DNA of 64,000 nt from Flavobacterium pisciphilum (GCF_020905345.1 NZ_JAJJMO010000001.1:2480001-2544000), one strand, 5' to 3'. Shown: positions 36,255-45,212, counted from the stretch's first letter. A program made the numbers and translations. Notes: generated from the letters alone by a model not told the origin.

Positions 36255-38129
36255 ATGAAAAATCAAAAAAAAATGTTTCAAATAAACCACTCATTCTATA
36301 AAATACTTCTAATAGTCTTGTTCTTTTCTGCTTCAGCAAAAGCACAGGTTCAGAAAGTAGAGCCACCGTTTTGGTACGCAGGAATGCATAATCCAGAACT
36401 TCAGATTATGTTTTACGGAAAAAACATTGCGCAATATGAACCTTCCGTTTCTAACAATGTAACCATTAAAGACATTAAAAAAACCGAAAATCCTAACTAC
36501 ATTTTCGTAACAATCGACACTAAAAATATACCTGCATCAGAGTTAGTTTTTTCATTTAAAAACAAAAACAAAGTTGCCTACACCCAAAAATACTCTTTAA
36601 AGAAAAGAAGAGAAAATTCAGCTCAACGCAAAAGTTTCGATGCATCGGATATGATGTATTTAATCATGCCTGATCGTTTTGCAAATGGAAATCCTAAAAA
36701 TGATAGCAATGCTTCATTAGTAGAAAAAGTAAATCGCTCAATCCCAGGTGGACGTCACGGTGGAGATATTGAAGGAATTATCAAAAACCTAGATTACATT
36801 TCTTCTTTGGGCGCAACAGCAATCTGGAATACACCTTTAAACGAAGACAACGATAAAGAACATTCGTATCATACCTATGCACAATCAGATGTATACAAAA
36901 TCGATGCCCGTTACGGAACCAATGAAGATTATGTTCGTTTATCTAATGAAATGCATAAAAGAAACATGAAATTAGTTATGGATTATGTAACCAATCACTG
37001 GGGAATCACACATTGGATGATGAAAGATTTACCAACAAAATCATGGATAAATCAATTTGAAAACTACACTCAAACACATCACAGACGCGAAGTAATCACT
37101 GACATCCATGCTTCAAAATTAGATAAAGAAGTTTGCATCGATGGATGGTTTGTTCCTTCAATGCCAGATTTGAATTTAAAAAACCCACTTGTAGCAAAAT
37201 ACCTAACTCAAAACGCAATCTGGTGGATTGAATATGCAAATCTTGACGGATTTAGAGTAGATACTTATAACTATTCAGATCCAACAGCAATGGCCAATTG
37301 GGCAAAATCGGTTACAGATGAATATCCAAACTTTAATATTGTTGGAGAAATCTGGATGCACAATCAAGCTAATTTAGCCTATTGGCAAAAAGACAGTAAA
37401 ATTGGTGCTATCCAAAATTACAATTCAAATTTGCCAAGTGTAATGGATTTCACCTTACACAATCAAATCGGGTCAGCATTTAATGAAGACGAAGCGACTT
37501 GGGATAATGGTATGATAAAATTTTACAACAATTTTGCTTTAGACTATTTGTATCCAAATACAAACAACATCATGGTTTTTGCAGAGAATCATGACACAAG
37601 CAGAATCAATGATCTTTACAAATATGACATTGCTAAATACAAATTGGTAATGACATTAATGGCAACCGTTCGTGGAATTCCACAATTGTATTATGGTTCA
37701 GAAATTGGAATGGGTGGAGACAAAAGCCAAGGAGATGGTGGAATACGTCTAGATTTTCCTGGTGGATGGAATGGCGATACAAACAATGCCTTTACTAAAG
37801 AAGGTCGAACTGCTACACAGGCACAATACTTTGATTTCACATCAAAACTATTCAATTGGAGAAAGTCAAATGAAGCAGTTCATTTCGGAAAAATGACACA
37901 TTACATTCCAGAAAACAACACCTATGTCTATTTTAGATATACTGATGCAAAAACAGTAATGGTCGTTTTTAATAACAATGCAAAATCGCAAACTATTAAA
38001 ACAAATCGTTTCCAAGAAAACATCAAAAATCACAAAACTGGTAAAGACGTTATAACTGATAAAACATTTGATTTGACATCAGAAATTACTTTAGAACCTA
38101 AATCAGCTATTGTTCTAGAACTAGAATAA
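36255..38129 (+). CDS. susA: Periplasmic GH13 cyclomaltodextrinase/neopullulanase (SusA-like)
   Basis: 624 residues. It has a signal peptide with a long charged leader (MKNQKKMFQINHSF, then ILLIVLFFSASAKAQ) and an N-terminal Ig-like maltodextrinase domain (KVEPPFWYAGMHNPELQIMF). In the GH13 barrel, region I is DYVTNHWG, Asp336 lies in GFRVDTYN (nucleophile), Glu365 in VGEIWM (acid/base) and Asp447 in AENHDTSRI. A C-terminal beta domain completes it. It hydrolyses maltodextrins, cyclodextrins or pullulan-type linkages in the periplasm. It is the last gene of the plus-strand half of the starch locus and is followed by a terminator. Confidence 0.92.
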   Translation: MKNQKKMFQINHSFYKILLIVLFFSASAKAQVQKVEPPFWYAGMHNPELQIMFYGKNIAQYEPSVSNNVTIKDIKKTENPNYIFVTIDTKNIPASELVFSFKNKNKVAYTQKYSLKKRRENSAQRKSFDASDMMYLIMPDRFANGNPKNDSNASLVEKVNRSIPGGRHGGDIEGIIKNLDYISSLGATAIWNTPLNEDNDKEHSYHTYAQSDVYKIDARYGTNEDYVRLSNEMHKRNMKLVMDYVTNHWGITHWMMKDLPTKSWINQFENYTQTHHRREVITDIHASKLDKEVCIDGWFVPSMPDLNLKNPLVAKYLTQNAIWWIEYANLDGFRVDTYNYSDPTAMANWAKSVTDEYPNFNIVGEIWMHNQANLAYWQKDSKIGAIQNYNSNLPSVMDFTLHNQIGSAFNEDEATWDNGMIKFYNNFALDYLYPNTNNIMVFAENHDTSRINDLYKYDIAKYKLVMTLMATVRGIPQLYYGSEIGMGGDKSQGDGGIRLDFPGGWNGDTNNAFTKEGRTATQAQYFDFTSKLFNWRKSNEAVHFGKMTHYIPENNTYVYFRYTDAKTVMVVFNNNAKSQTIKTNRFQENIKNHKTGKDVITDKTFDLTSEITLEPKSAIVLELE

Positions 38130-38155
38130 AACCCTCTTTTAAACACATAGTTTTA

Positions 38156-38223
38156 GCCACAGATTAAACAGATTACAATGAATTTTAATTCTTGTTGTTT
38201 GTTTAATTTGTGGCTCTTTTTTT
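38156..38223 (+). terminator. Terminator after the SusA-like gene
   Basis: Fifteen-base arms GCCACAGATTAAACA (38156-38170) and TGTTTAATTTGTGGC (38200-38214), one mismatch, 29-base loop, followed by TCTTTTTTT. The arm sequence resembles a common Bacteroidota intergenic repeat. Confidence 0.6.
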
Positions 38224-38243
38224 AGAATAAAACACTCCAAAGG

Positions 38244-38454
38244 TTTAACCGCTAAGTCCGCAACGGTTTATGCAGGCACACAAAGAGAAAACACAATTCT
38301 CACACAAACCTTTGCGAACTTAGTGATTAAATAAATAAAAACATTTGCGCTCATTGCGGTTAGAACACAAAATGAAAAAACTTTGCGCTCCTTGCGGTTA
38401 AATCCTAAAAACATAAAAACTAGAATAAAAACTTTACGACCTTTGCAGTTAAAT
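38244..38454 (+). repeat. Degenerate 22-bp repeat cluster
   Basis: Four direct, decayed copies of CTTTGCGNNCNTTGCGGTTAAA at about 38310-38331, 38343-38364, 38381-38403 and 38432-38454, and one inverted copy at 38244-38266. They fill the spacer 38130-38462, which has no gene. The spacing is irregular and there are no conserved repeat/spacer units, so this is not a CRISPR array. I recall similar copies in other Flavobacterium spacers. Confidence 0.7.
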
Positions 38455-38462
38455 CTCAATAA

Positions 38463-39140
38463 ATGCTAAAAATAGCGCATCGTGGTGCAAGAGGGTACGA
38501 ACCCGAAAATACCTTGCAAGCTTTTCAAAGAGCTATCGAAATGAAAGTTGATGGTATTGAACTAGATGTGCATCTTAGCTCAGATGGTCACCTCATAGTA
38601 ATTCATGACGAAACGATTGATAGAACTACTAATGGAAAAGGTTTTGTAAATAGCCTATCTTTGCAGGAATTAAAAGATTTTCGAATAGAAAACGAGCATC
38701 AAATTCCAACACTATCAGAAGTTTTTGATTTAGTAAATCAACAATGTTTTATTAATATCGAACTAAAAGGTTTAGGAACTGCCAATGCTGTGGTTGCATT
38801 AATCGAGTTATACATTTCAGAAAAAAACTGGAATTATAGTTCTTTTATTGTTTCAAGTTTCGATTGGGATTTCTTACAGCAAATTGCTTCACTAAATCCA
38901 AAAATACCAATCGGCGTTTTGACCGAAACAGATGTAGATTTAGCGATTACTTTTGCAAAAGATATAAAAGCCAAAGCAATACATCCTGATTTTCATTTGC
39001 TAAACAAAGAGAATACAATACAAATGCAAGAAATAGGATTTCAGGTTTTCCCTTGGACAGTTAATGAAAAGGAAGACATTGCAAAAATAAAAACATACAA
39101 CGTAAACGGAATCATTAGTGATTTTACAGATAGAATATGA
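38463..39140 (+). CDS. Glycerophosphodiester phosphodiesterase
   Basis: 225-residue GDPD-fold enzyme that hydrolyses glycerophosphodiesters to glycerol 3-phosphate and an alcohol. The metal and catalytic residues are visible: HRGARGYEPENTLQAF (His-Arg near residue 6, Glu-Asn), GIELDVHLSSDGHLIVIHDE (Glu and Asp metal ligands, second His) and NIELKG. There is no signal peptide, so it should be cytosolic. The stop overlaps the next start by four bases (ATGA), indicating translational coupling to the flavoprotein gene. The shared job is unknown. Confidence 0.9.
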   Translation: MLKIAHRGARGYEPENTLQAFQRAIEMKVDGIELDVHLSSDGHLIVIHDETIDRTTNGKGFVNSLSLQELKDFRIENEHQIPTLSEVFDLVNQQCFINIELKGLGTANAVVALIELYISEKNWNYSSFIVSSFDWDFLQQIASLNPKIPIGVLTETDVDLAITFAKDIKAKAIHPDFHLLNKENTIQMQEIGFQVFPWTVNEKEDIAKIKTYNVNGIISDFTDRI

Positions 39141-40345
39141 CTCAAAATTTTGATATAATAATAGTAGGTGGTGGAGCAGCAGGATTTTTTACAGCAATAA
39201 ATATTGTAGAGAAAAACTCAAAATTAAAAGTAGCTATTTTAGAACGTGGCTCCGAAGTGCTTACAAAAGTTCGTATTTCTGGTGGTGGTCGTTGTAATGT
39301 AACACATGCCTGTTTTGAACCCAATGAATTGGTAAAATTTTATCCGCGTGGCGAAAAAGAACTACGAGGACCTTTTCATCAATTTTGTTCAGGAGACACA
39401 ATCGAATGGTTCGAAAAACATGGTGTAGAATTAAAAATCGAAGACGATGGGCGACTATTCCCTACATCCAATTCTTCGCAAACTATTATCGATTGTTTTT
39501 TAAAAGCAACTGCAAAATTAGGCATTACTGTTCTTACAGGACAAAGCGTACAATCTATCTACAAAAAAGAAAACTTCTGGAAAGTCGAAACACAGAATCA
39601 GAACTATATTGCTGATAAATTAGTCCTTGCAACTGGAAGTAATCCTAAAATATGGGAAATGCTACAAACTTTTGGACATGCAATCATATCTCCCGTTCCT
39701 TCCCTATTTACATTTAACATAAAAGACCCAAGAATAAAAGAATTACCAGGAGTTGCAGCACAAGTAACTGTAAAAGTAAAAAATACCAAACTTGAATCTA
39801 CAGGACCATTATTAATCACACATTGGGGAATGAGTGGGCCAGCAATTCTGAAACTTTCGGCTTGGGGAGCACGTATTTTACATGACAAGAATTACCAATT
39901 CACAATTTCTGTAAATTGGTTAAATGATGTGGATACTGAAGATGCTGAAAAAATACTAAAAGAATTAAAACAAGAACATGCTAAGAAAGCAGTTTCAAAA
40001 AAATCCCCTTTTGATTTCCCAAATCGATTATGGGAAAGTTTGGTTCTAGCCTCTAATATAGAAATAGAAACCAAATGGGCTGATTTATCTAAAATTCAAC
40101 TTCAGAATTTAGCCAATCAGTTAACCAATGCAACATTCCAAGTAAATGGAAAAAGTACTTTTAAAGAAGAATTTGTAACAGCTGGCGGAATTGATTTAAA
40201 AGAAATCAATTTTAAAACCATGGAAAGCAAACTGCATGAGAATCTATATTTTGCTGGAGAAATTGTAAATATCGATGCCATTACAGGAGGATTTAACTTT
40301 CAAAATGCATGGACAAGCGGTTTTATTGTAGCGAATAGTATTTAA
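39137..40345 (+). CDS. HI0933/YhiN-family FAD-dependent oxidoreductase
   Basis: 402-residue flavoprotein. The dinucleotide-binding motif is DIIIVGGGAAGFFTAINI at residues 5-22. The family hallmark RISGGGRCNVTHACF is near residue 45. The C-terminal GEIVNIDAITGGFNFQNAW positions the FAD. Members are usually called BaiN/YhiN or NAD(P)/FAD-dependent oxidoreductase, and most have no known substrate. The gene overlaps GDPD by 4 bp. No neighbouring gene suggests a specific substrate. Confidence 0.9.
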   Translation: MTQNFDIIIVGGGAAGFFTAINIVEKNSKLKVAILERGSEVLTKVRISGGGRCNVTHACFEPNELVKFYPRGEKELRGPFHQFCSGDTIEWFEKHGVELKIEDDGRLFPTSNSSQTIIDCFLKATAKLGITVLTGQSVQSIYKKENFWKVETQNQNYIADKLVLATGSNPKIWEMLQTFGHAIISPVPSLFTFNIKDPRIKELPGVAAQVTVKVKNTKLESTGPLLITHWGMSGPAILKLSAWGARILHDKNYQFTISVNWLNDVDTEDAEKILKELKQEHAKKAVSKKSPFDFPNRLWESLVLASNIEIETKWADLSKIQLQNLANQLTNATFQVNGKSTFKEEFVTAGGIDLKEINFKTMESKLHENLYFAGEIVNIDAITGGFNFQNAWTSGFIVANSI

Positions 40346-40383
40346 TTTCAAGTACTAGTAAAAGTTTTCTAGTTTCTAGATTC

Positions 40384-40455
40384 AAAAACAAATTAACAAG
40401 ACTTTACATCTTTCATAAGTTATTCTTAAGACAATTCTAATAATTTTACTTTCAA
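40384..40455 (+). repeat. Duplicated upstream region, copy 1
   Basis: 72 bp of AT-rich sequence before the gene at 40470, nearly identical to 41213-41284. Shared blocks include ACAAATTAACAAGACTTTA and ACAATTCTAATAATTTTACT. It presumably carries the promoter and was duplicated together with the gene. Confidence 0.8.
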
Positions 40456-40469
40456 ATTATCCCTAATAA

Positions 40470-41213
40470 ATGAAAGCAAAAATACTCACTACAATTTCTT
40501 TATTTACATATCAATTTAGTGTTTCTCAGACTGAAAAATTACTCCACGGAAAAGTCATCTCTGAGGATATTTTTCTTAAAGATGTAGAAGTCATTAATAA
40601 AACGGCCAAAACCAGTACTACTACAAATACTTTCGGAGAATTCGAGATTTTAGCAAATGTAAAAGACAGCTTAATTTTTTTCTCTGAAGGTTATTATTTT
40701 AAAAGAATGCAACTTACTCAAGAAAATATAGGAACGAACAATCTTATTGTAGGCATGCTCCCAAAACCAGAAGAGTTAGACGAAATAATCATTCTATCTA
40801 AAAAAATAAAACCAGTCTTCATAACCAAAGAAAACATTCAAGAAATAAAACTAAATAAATCCAGACCTAAATTAGGCATGAAAATAGAGGGGCATAAAGA
40901 TGGAACTGCACCTATTACTGACCAAGCAGATCTTGTTCGTATTGGCAAACAAATCTATAACATAATCAAGAAAAAGAAAGGAACAAAAATTGAAACCCAA
41001 AAAATCAATTTTATTCAACTTATAACAGAAACTTTAAATCCTGATTTTTTCACAAAAGACTTAAAATTAAAGGAAGAAGAAAAAGAACTTTTTCTTGATT
41101 TTTGTGATGCCGATCCAAAATCTAAAACACTCTTAGAAGACAAAAATATTCTTTCCACAATGGATTTTTTGTATAGCAAAAACAAAGAATTTCAGAAATT
41201 AAAAGCCAACTAA
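40470..41213 (+). CDS. Exported protein with carboxypeptidase-like regulatory domain, paralog A
   Basis: 247 residues. Signal peptide (MKAKILTTISLFTYQFSVSQ), then a short CarboxypepD_reg-like beta-sandwich (LLHGKVISEDIFLKDVEVIN, TTTNTFGEFEI, LIFFSEGYYF; about 22-110). It ends in a conserved region PDFFTKDLKLKEEEKELFLDFCDAD. The middle (about 115-170) is rich in Lys and poorly conserved between the two copies. Periplasmic location is likely; function unknown. It forms a tandem pair with the next gene, and both have the same 72-bp upstream sequence. Confidence 0.75.
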   Translation: MKAKILTTISLFTYQFSVSQTEKLLHGKVISEDIFLKDVEVINKTAKTSTTTNTFGEFEILANVKDSLIFFSEGYYFKRMQLTQENIGTNNLIVGMLPKPEELDEIIILSKKIKPVFITKENIQEIKLNKSRPKLGMKIEGHKDGTAPITDQADLVRIGKQIYNIIKKKKGTKIETQKINFIQLITETLNPDFFTKDLKLKEEEKELFLDFCDADPKSKTLLEDKNILSTMDFLYSKNKEFQKLKAN

Positions 41214-41284
41214 AAAACAAATTAACAAGACTTTAGACATTTCATAAGTTTTACTTAAGACAATTCTAATAATTTTACTTTCAA
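41213..41284 (+). repeat. Duplicated upstream region, copy 2
   Basis: Second copy of the 72-bp block, starting at the last base of the paralog A stop codon and ending 14 bp before the paralog B start. Differences from copy 1 are confined to a few positions in the centre. Confidence 0.8.
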
Positions 41285-41298
41285 CTAATTAACCTTAT

Positions 41299-42030
41299 AT
41301 GAGAGTAGAACTACTTACAACAATATCATTATTCACCTATCAAATTGGTTTTTCACAAACAGAAAAAGTATTAAACGGAAAAGTTATTTCGCAAAATCAT
41401 ACACTCAAAGATGTAGAAGTAATCAACAAAACTACCAAAACTAGTACCAAAACAAATGCATTAGGAGAATTTTCAATTCTAGTTCGTGCAAAAGACAGCT
41501 TGATATTTTTTAAGCAAGACTATTTCTTTACAAGATTAAAACTAACTCAGGAAGACATCAATAAAAACAATATCACTGTTAATATTGAATCCAAAACAGA
41601 AGAATTAAATGAAGTCATAGTTACAACTATAAAACTCCCACATATAGGCTCAATGATACAATCGTCCAATGAGATAGCATTAGCCAAAAGTACTCGTTCT
41701 TTACAAAAACACACAGGTGTTTATAATGGAACCATCACAAATGGAATGGATTTTATTACTATGGGTCGAGATTTTTTAAGTCTATTTAAAAACAAAGAAG
41801 ATAAAAAACCTAAAAATAAAACCCCAGGATTAAATTTTAAAGAGCTTGTAAACACAACGTGCCCTACAGATTTCTTTACAAAAGACTTAAAATTAAATGC
41901 AGCAGAAAAGGAACTTTTTCTTGAATTCTGTGATGCCGACCCAAGGTCTAAAAACCTTGTCAAACAGAATAATATATTAACTACAATGGACTTTTTATAT
42001 AGCAAAAAAGACGAGTTTAAGAAACTGTAA
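41299..42030 (+). CDS. Exported protein with carboxypeptidase-like regulatory domain, paralog B
   Basis: 243 residues. It has a signal peptide (MRVELLTTISLFTYQIGFSQ), the same regulatory-like fold (VLNGKVISQNHTLKDVEVIN, KTNALGEFSI) and the same C-terminal region (TDFFTKDLKLNAAEKELFLEF, CDADPRSK, TMDFLYSK). The central part differs completely (IKLPHIGSMIQSSNEIALAKS). The conserved N- and C-terminal regions with a freely drifting centre suggest two folded ends and a linker. Function unknown. Tandem duplicate of the gene at 40470. Confidence 0.75.
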   Translation: MRVELLTTISLFTYQIGFSQTEKVLNGKVISQNHTLKDVEVINKTTKTSTKTNALGEFSILVRAKDSLIFFKQDYFFTRLKLTQEDINKNNITVNIESKTEELNEVIVTTIKLPHIGSMIQSSNEIALAKSTRSLQKHTGVYNGTITNGMDFITMGRDFLSLFKNKEDKKPKNKTPGLNFKELVNTTCPTDFFTKDLKLNAAEKELFLEFCDADPRSKNLVKQNNILTTMDFLYSKKDEFKKL

Positions 42031-42054
42031 GAAGAAAGTTTTAGTATCCAGTAC

Positions 42055-42088
42055 CAGTCGTAATTTCCAGTTTTGAAAACTACGACTG
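42055..42088. terminator. Imperfect hairpin between converging genes
   Basis: CAGTCGT (42055-42061) pairs with ACGACTG (42082-42088), and the inner AGTTTT/AAAACT arms extend the stem across a bulge. It lies between a plus-strand and a minus-strand gene. No long T run, so terminator function is uncertain. Sequence of the CAGTCGTA type recurs in Flavobacterium spacers, as I recall. Confidence 0.35.
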
Positions 42089-42121
42089 CAAACTACTTAT
42101 TCATTCTCCGATACTAGCAAT

Positions 42122-42520
42122 TTATTTCAACTCCCCTCTTTCGTTAAGGAACTTAAAAATCTTTTTATCAACTTCAGAAATAATGTCAAGCTCGTTATAA
42201 CTTAACCATCTAATTTCTTCAATTTCATTATTTGCCATTAAACTGCCAGAGTATTTTGCTTTGTAACAAGTCATAATCACATTTATTCCCTCTTTTGCTC
42301 CATCAGATTGTGCAGAAAATTTCCCAATGAATTCACTTGTATTGGGTAATATATCTATACTCAACTCTTCAGAAATTTCTCTTATTAAAGTTTGCTCATC
42401 GCTTTCCCCTTCTTCACGTTTCCCTCCAGGAATATAATACTTAGTTTTCCCTTTAGATTTCGTACTTAATATTTTTCCGTTTTGGATTTCAATAAAGGCA
42501 ATTTTATCTATTTCTTTCAT
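42122..42520 (-). CDS. NUDIX hydrolase
   Basis: 132 residues from the ATG at 42520; an in-frame ATG at 42535 adds only five residues. The complete Nudix box GGKREEGESDEQTLIREISEEL is at about residues 32-53, with the catalytic REISEEL glutamates, preceded by KTKYYIPGG. It hydrolyses a nucleoside diphosphate linked to another group; the substrate is unknown. It may act as an 8-oxo-dGTPase-type house-cleaning enzyme. It is followed by 21 bp to the tspO stop on the same strand, so the two may be one transcript. Confidence 0.9.
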   Translation of the reverse strand: MKEIDKIAFIEIQNGKILSTKSKGKTKYYIPGGKREEGESDEQTLIREISEELSIDILPNTSEFIGKFSAQSDGAKEGINVIMTCYKAKYSGSLMANNEIEEIRWLSYNELDIISEVDKKIFKFLNERGELK

Positions 42521-42541
42521 ATTATCTAAATACACTATAAC

Positions 42542-43018
42542 TTATTTATTTAGCCACCAAATACTAGCATTCAAGATTGTTGCAAAACTCACCCAAAGCA
42601 AATAAGGAACAAGAAGATACCCCGCGATTTTATTAATTTTAATAAACTTTAAAAGTGTTTCATAAATCATTAGCCAGAGAACCACAATTTCTATAAGTGC
42701 CAATAATGGATTCATCAATCCAAAAAACAAATACGACCACAAAGCATTTAGAGCCAGTTGGATTGCAAAGAAAACCAATGCATTTTTAACTGTTTCTTTT
42801 TCATATTCTATTCGATCCCAAACTAGTCCTGCAGCAACACCCATTAAAAGATAAAGCAAACTCCAAGCAGGCGCAAAAACCCAATTTGGCGGATTAAAAC
42901 TAGGTTTAATTAGAGTAGGATACCAAGTATCAATACTAGATTTGGTCACTATTCCCGAAAAATATCCAACAGCAAGACAAGTAACAACAACCGCTAAAAT
43001 TCGAGAGATTTTATTCAT
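42542..43018 (-). CDS. tspO: TspO/MBR-family tryptophan-rich membrane protein
   Basis: 158 residues from the ATG at 43018; a start at 43039 would fall in front of the likely transcription start. Five hydrophobic helices with many Trp and aromatic residues: DTWYPTLIKPSFNPPNWVFA, PAWSLLYLLMGVAAGLVW and ALWSYLFFGLMNP are diagnostic TspO stretches. The family binds porphyrins and other ligands, often in stress or light response. Nothing nearby defines its role here. It is transcribed divergently from mvaD. Confidence 0.92.
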   Translation of the reverse strand: MNKISRILAVVVTCLAVGYFSGIVTKSSIDTWYPTLIKPSFNPPNWVFAPAWSLLYLLMGVAAGLVWDRIEYEKETVKNALVFFAIQLALNALWSYLFFGLMNPLLALIEIVVLWLMIYETLLKFIKINKIAGYLLVPYLLWVSFATILNASIWWLNK

Positions 43019-43039
43019 TTTATACTTTTTTTGAGTCAA

Positions 43040-43068
43040 TAAAGGTAAACATTTTTGTAGGCTATCAA
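43040..43068 (-). promoter_or_regulatory. Promoter of tspO
   Basis: On the minus strand TTG (43068-43066), 18 bp, then TACCTTTA (43047-43040), one mismatch to TAnnTTTG. It supports the start at 43018. Confidence 0.5.
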
Positions 43069-43098
43069 AAAGTGCAACAAGGTATAATTCAAAAAAAG

Positions 43099-43106
43099 TA
43101 TCTTTG
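43099..43106 (+). promoter_or_regulatory. Promoter -7 element of mvaD
   Basis: TATCTTTG, an exact TAnnTTTG match, 17 bp before the ATG. No -33 TTG at the usual distance. Confidence 0.5.
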
Positions 43107-43123
43107 CGTAAATTTTTTATTTT

Positions 43124-44206
43124 ATGTTTACAGCAAACGATTTTATTCCAAAAAAATATACTTCAGATATAACAAAAGGCAACTTCGAGTGGAGCGCACC
43201 AAGTAACATTGCTTTAGTAAAATACTGGGGAAAAAAAGACAATCAAATTCCAGCCAATCCATCAGTTAGTTTTACATTAAACAATTGCAAAACAATTACT
43301 AAACTAGCTTTTGACAAAAAAGACGTTTCGAATGATTTTACATTCGACTTACTTTTTGAAGGAAAACCAAAAGAAGATTTCAAACCTAAGATTCAGAAAT
43401 TCCTAGAACGTGTTTTCATCTATTTACCATTCTTAAAAGACTATCATTTTACAATAGATACTCAAAACACTTTCCCTCATAGTTCAGGAATAGCATCGTC
43501 GGCATCTGGAATGGCAGCTCTTGCAATGAATTTTATGAGCCTAGAAAAAGTATTAAATCCTGAAATGACAGATGAATACTTTTATCAAAAAGCATCTTTT
43601 CTTGCTCGTTTAGGATCAGGAAGTGCTTGCCGAAGTGTAAAAGGAAAAGTTGTTGTTTGGGGAAATCAAGCAAATATAAAAGGGAGTTCCGATTTATTTG
43701 GAGTAGAATTCCCAAATACAATTCATGAGAATTTCAAAAACTACCAAGACACTATTTTATTAGTTGATAAAGGCGAAAAACAAGTATCGAGCACAGTCGG
43801 TCATGACTTAATGCACAATCATCCTTATGCTGAGAGACGTTTTGCACAAGCACATGAAAATTTAGATAAGTTAATCACCATTTTTGAAAATGGAAACTTA
43901 GACGAGTTCATTAAAGTAGTCGAAAGCGAAGCATTGACATTGCATGCTATGATGATGACATCTATGCCCTATTTTATACTAATGAAACCGAATACATTAC
44001 AGATAATTAATGCAATCTGGAAATTTAGAAATGAAACACAAATCCCTGTTTGTTTTACTCTAGATGCAGGAGCAAATGTTCATGTTTTATATCCCGAAAA
44101 CGTTAGCGAAAAAGTATTGCAATTTATTAAGTACGAATTAGTTGTATTTTGTCAGAATGGTCAGTACCTTTGCGACAAAATTGGAGATGGTGCAATTGCA
44201 TTATAA
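43124..44206 (+). CDS. mvaD: Diphosphomevalonate decarboxylase
   Basis: 360 residues, cytosolic GHMP-fold enzyme making isopentenyl diphosphate from mevalonate diphosphate with ATP. Diagnostic are WSAPSNIALVKYWGKKDNQI near residue 23, FPHSSGIASSASGMAALAMN (phosphate loop, near 120), ARLGSGSACRSVKGKVVVWG and LDAGANVHVLYPE near the C-terminus. The Asp in LDAGANVH corresponds to the conserved catalytic-region residue. It precedes a mevalonate-kinase-like gene and a UbiA prenyltransferase, forming an isoprenoid block. Confidence 0.95.
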   Translation: MFTANDFIPKKYTSDITKGNFEWSAPSNIALVKYWGKKDNQIPANPSVSFTLNNCKTITKLAFDKKDVSNDFTFDLLFEGKPKEDFKPKIQKFLERVFIYLPFLKDYHFTIDTQNTFPHSSGIASSASGMAALAMNFMSLEKVLNPEMTDEYFYQKASFLARLGSGSACRSVKGKVVVWGNQANIKGSSDLFGVEFPNTIHENFKNYQDTILLVDKGEKQVSSTVGHDLMHNHPYAERRFAQAHENLDKLITIFENGNLDEFIKVVESEALTLHAMMMTSMPYFILMKPNTLQIINAIWKFRNETQIPVCFTLDAGANVHVLYPENVSEKVLQFIKYELVVFCQNGQYLCDKIGDGAIAL

Positions 44207-44256
44207 TTTTACGTATCTTTAATTAAAATTAAGCTTTTAGACAATAAAACCGACAT

Positions 44257-45195
44257 ATGAAAGGACCCCTATTTTACTCAAAAATATTACTTTTTGGAGA
44301 GTACGGAATTATCCGTGATTCAAAAGGACTTTCTATCCCTTATAATTTTTACAATGGTGCTCTGAAGAAAACCGAAAATTCTTCGGCAGAAGCCATTGCA
44401 TCAAATGCAAGTTTGAGCAAGTTTACATCATACCTTGAAACATTGCAAGCAGAACAACCCGATTTGGTAACTTTTGACTTGGCTACTTTAAAGAATGATA
44501 TAGAAACAGGAATGTATTTTGACTCAAGTATCCCACAAGGATATGGAGTTGGTAGTAGCGGTGCGCTTGTTGCTGCTATTTACGACAAATACGCTCAAAA
44601 CAAAATCACAGTTCTAGAGAATCTAACTCGTGAGAAATTATTACAGTTAAAAACTATTTTCTCACAAATGGAAAGTTTTTTCCACGGAAAAAGCTCAGGT
44701 CTAGACCCATTAAATAGTTACTTAAGCATTCCGATTTTAATAAACTCTAAAGATAATATCGAAGCTACCGGAATTCCTAACCAAAGTTTTGACGGAAAAG
44801 GTGCTGTGTTTTTATTAGACTCGGGAATTGTTGGAGAAACTGCTCCAATGGTAAACATTTTCATGGAAAACCTTAAAGACAAAGGGTTCCGTACGATGCT
44901 AAAAAACCAATTTGTAAAATATACCGATGCTTGTGTAGAGAATTTTTTACATGGCGACATGAAATCATTATTTAGCAACACCAAAAAATTATCAAAAGTA
45001 GTTTTGAATAATTTTAAACCTATGATTCCAGAACAATTTCATGGCATCTGGCAAAACGGTATTGATACTAATGACTATTATTTAAAATTATGTGGTTCAG
45101 GCGGTGGCGGTTATATTCTTGGTTTTACACAAGATTTAGAACGCGCTAAGCAGTCATTAAAAGATTATAAACTAGAAGTAGTTTACCAATTTTAA
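44257..45195 (+). CDS. GHMP kinase, probable mevalonate kinase
   Basis: 312 residues. N-terminal GPLFYSKILLFGEYGIIRDS, phosphate loop IPQGYGVGSSGALVAAIYD near residue 90, and FFHGKSSGLDPLNSYLSIP, where the Asp-containing motif fits mevalonate kinase. The C-terminal motif is KLCGSGGGGYILGF. It starts 50 bp after mvaD. Together with the GYDIA-family kinase at 9501-10418 it should cover the phosphorylations before MvaD. I cannot say which of the two is mevalonate kinase and which is phosphomevalonate kinase, but flavobacterial annotation usually gives this one the mevalonate kinase role. Confidence 0.85.
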   Translation: MKGPLFYSKILLFGEYGIIRDSKGLSIPYNFYNGALKKTENSSAEAIASNASLSKFTSYLETLQAEQPDLVTFDLATLKNDIETGMYFDSSIPQGYGVGSSGALVAAIYDKYAQNKITVLENLTREKLLQLKTIFSQMESFFHGKSSGLDPLNSYLSIPILINSKDNIEATGIPNQSFDGKGAVFLLDSGIVGETAPMVNIFMENLKDKGFRTMLKNQFVKYTDACVENFLHGDMKSLFSNTKKLSKVVLNNFKPMIPEQFHGIWQNGIDTNDYYLKLCGSGGGGYILGFTQDLERAKQSLKDYKLEVVYQF

Positions 45196-45212
45196 AACAA
45201 CAAATAATTATA

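Noticed and set aside
38244..38454. CRISPR array
   Set aside because: The units are degenerate, irregularly spaced, one is inverted, and there are no cas genes nearby.
38268..38459. Minus-strand frame of 63 residues before the GDPD gene
   Set aside because: It is made of the decayed CTTTGCG/GCGGTTAAA repeat read backwards (repeated RKVF). No gene function is plausible.
40384..41284. Direct repeats as IS ends or att sites
   Set aside because: The 72-bp repeats precede two paralogous genes at equal distance and contain no terminal inverted repeats or transposase. Gene duplication explains them.
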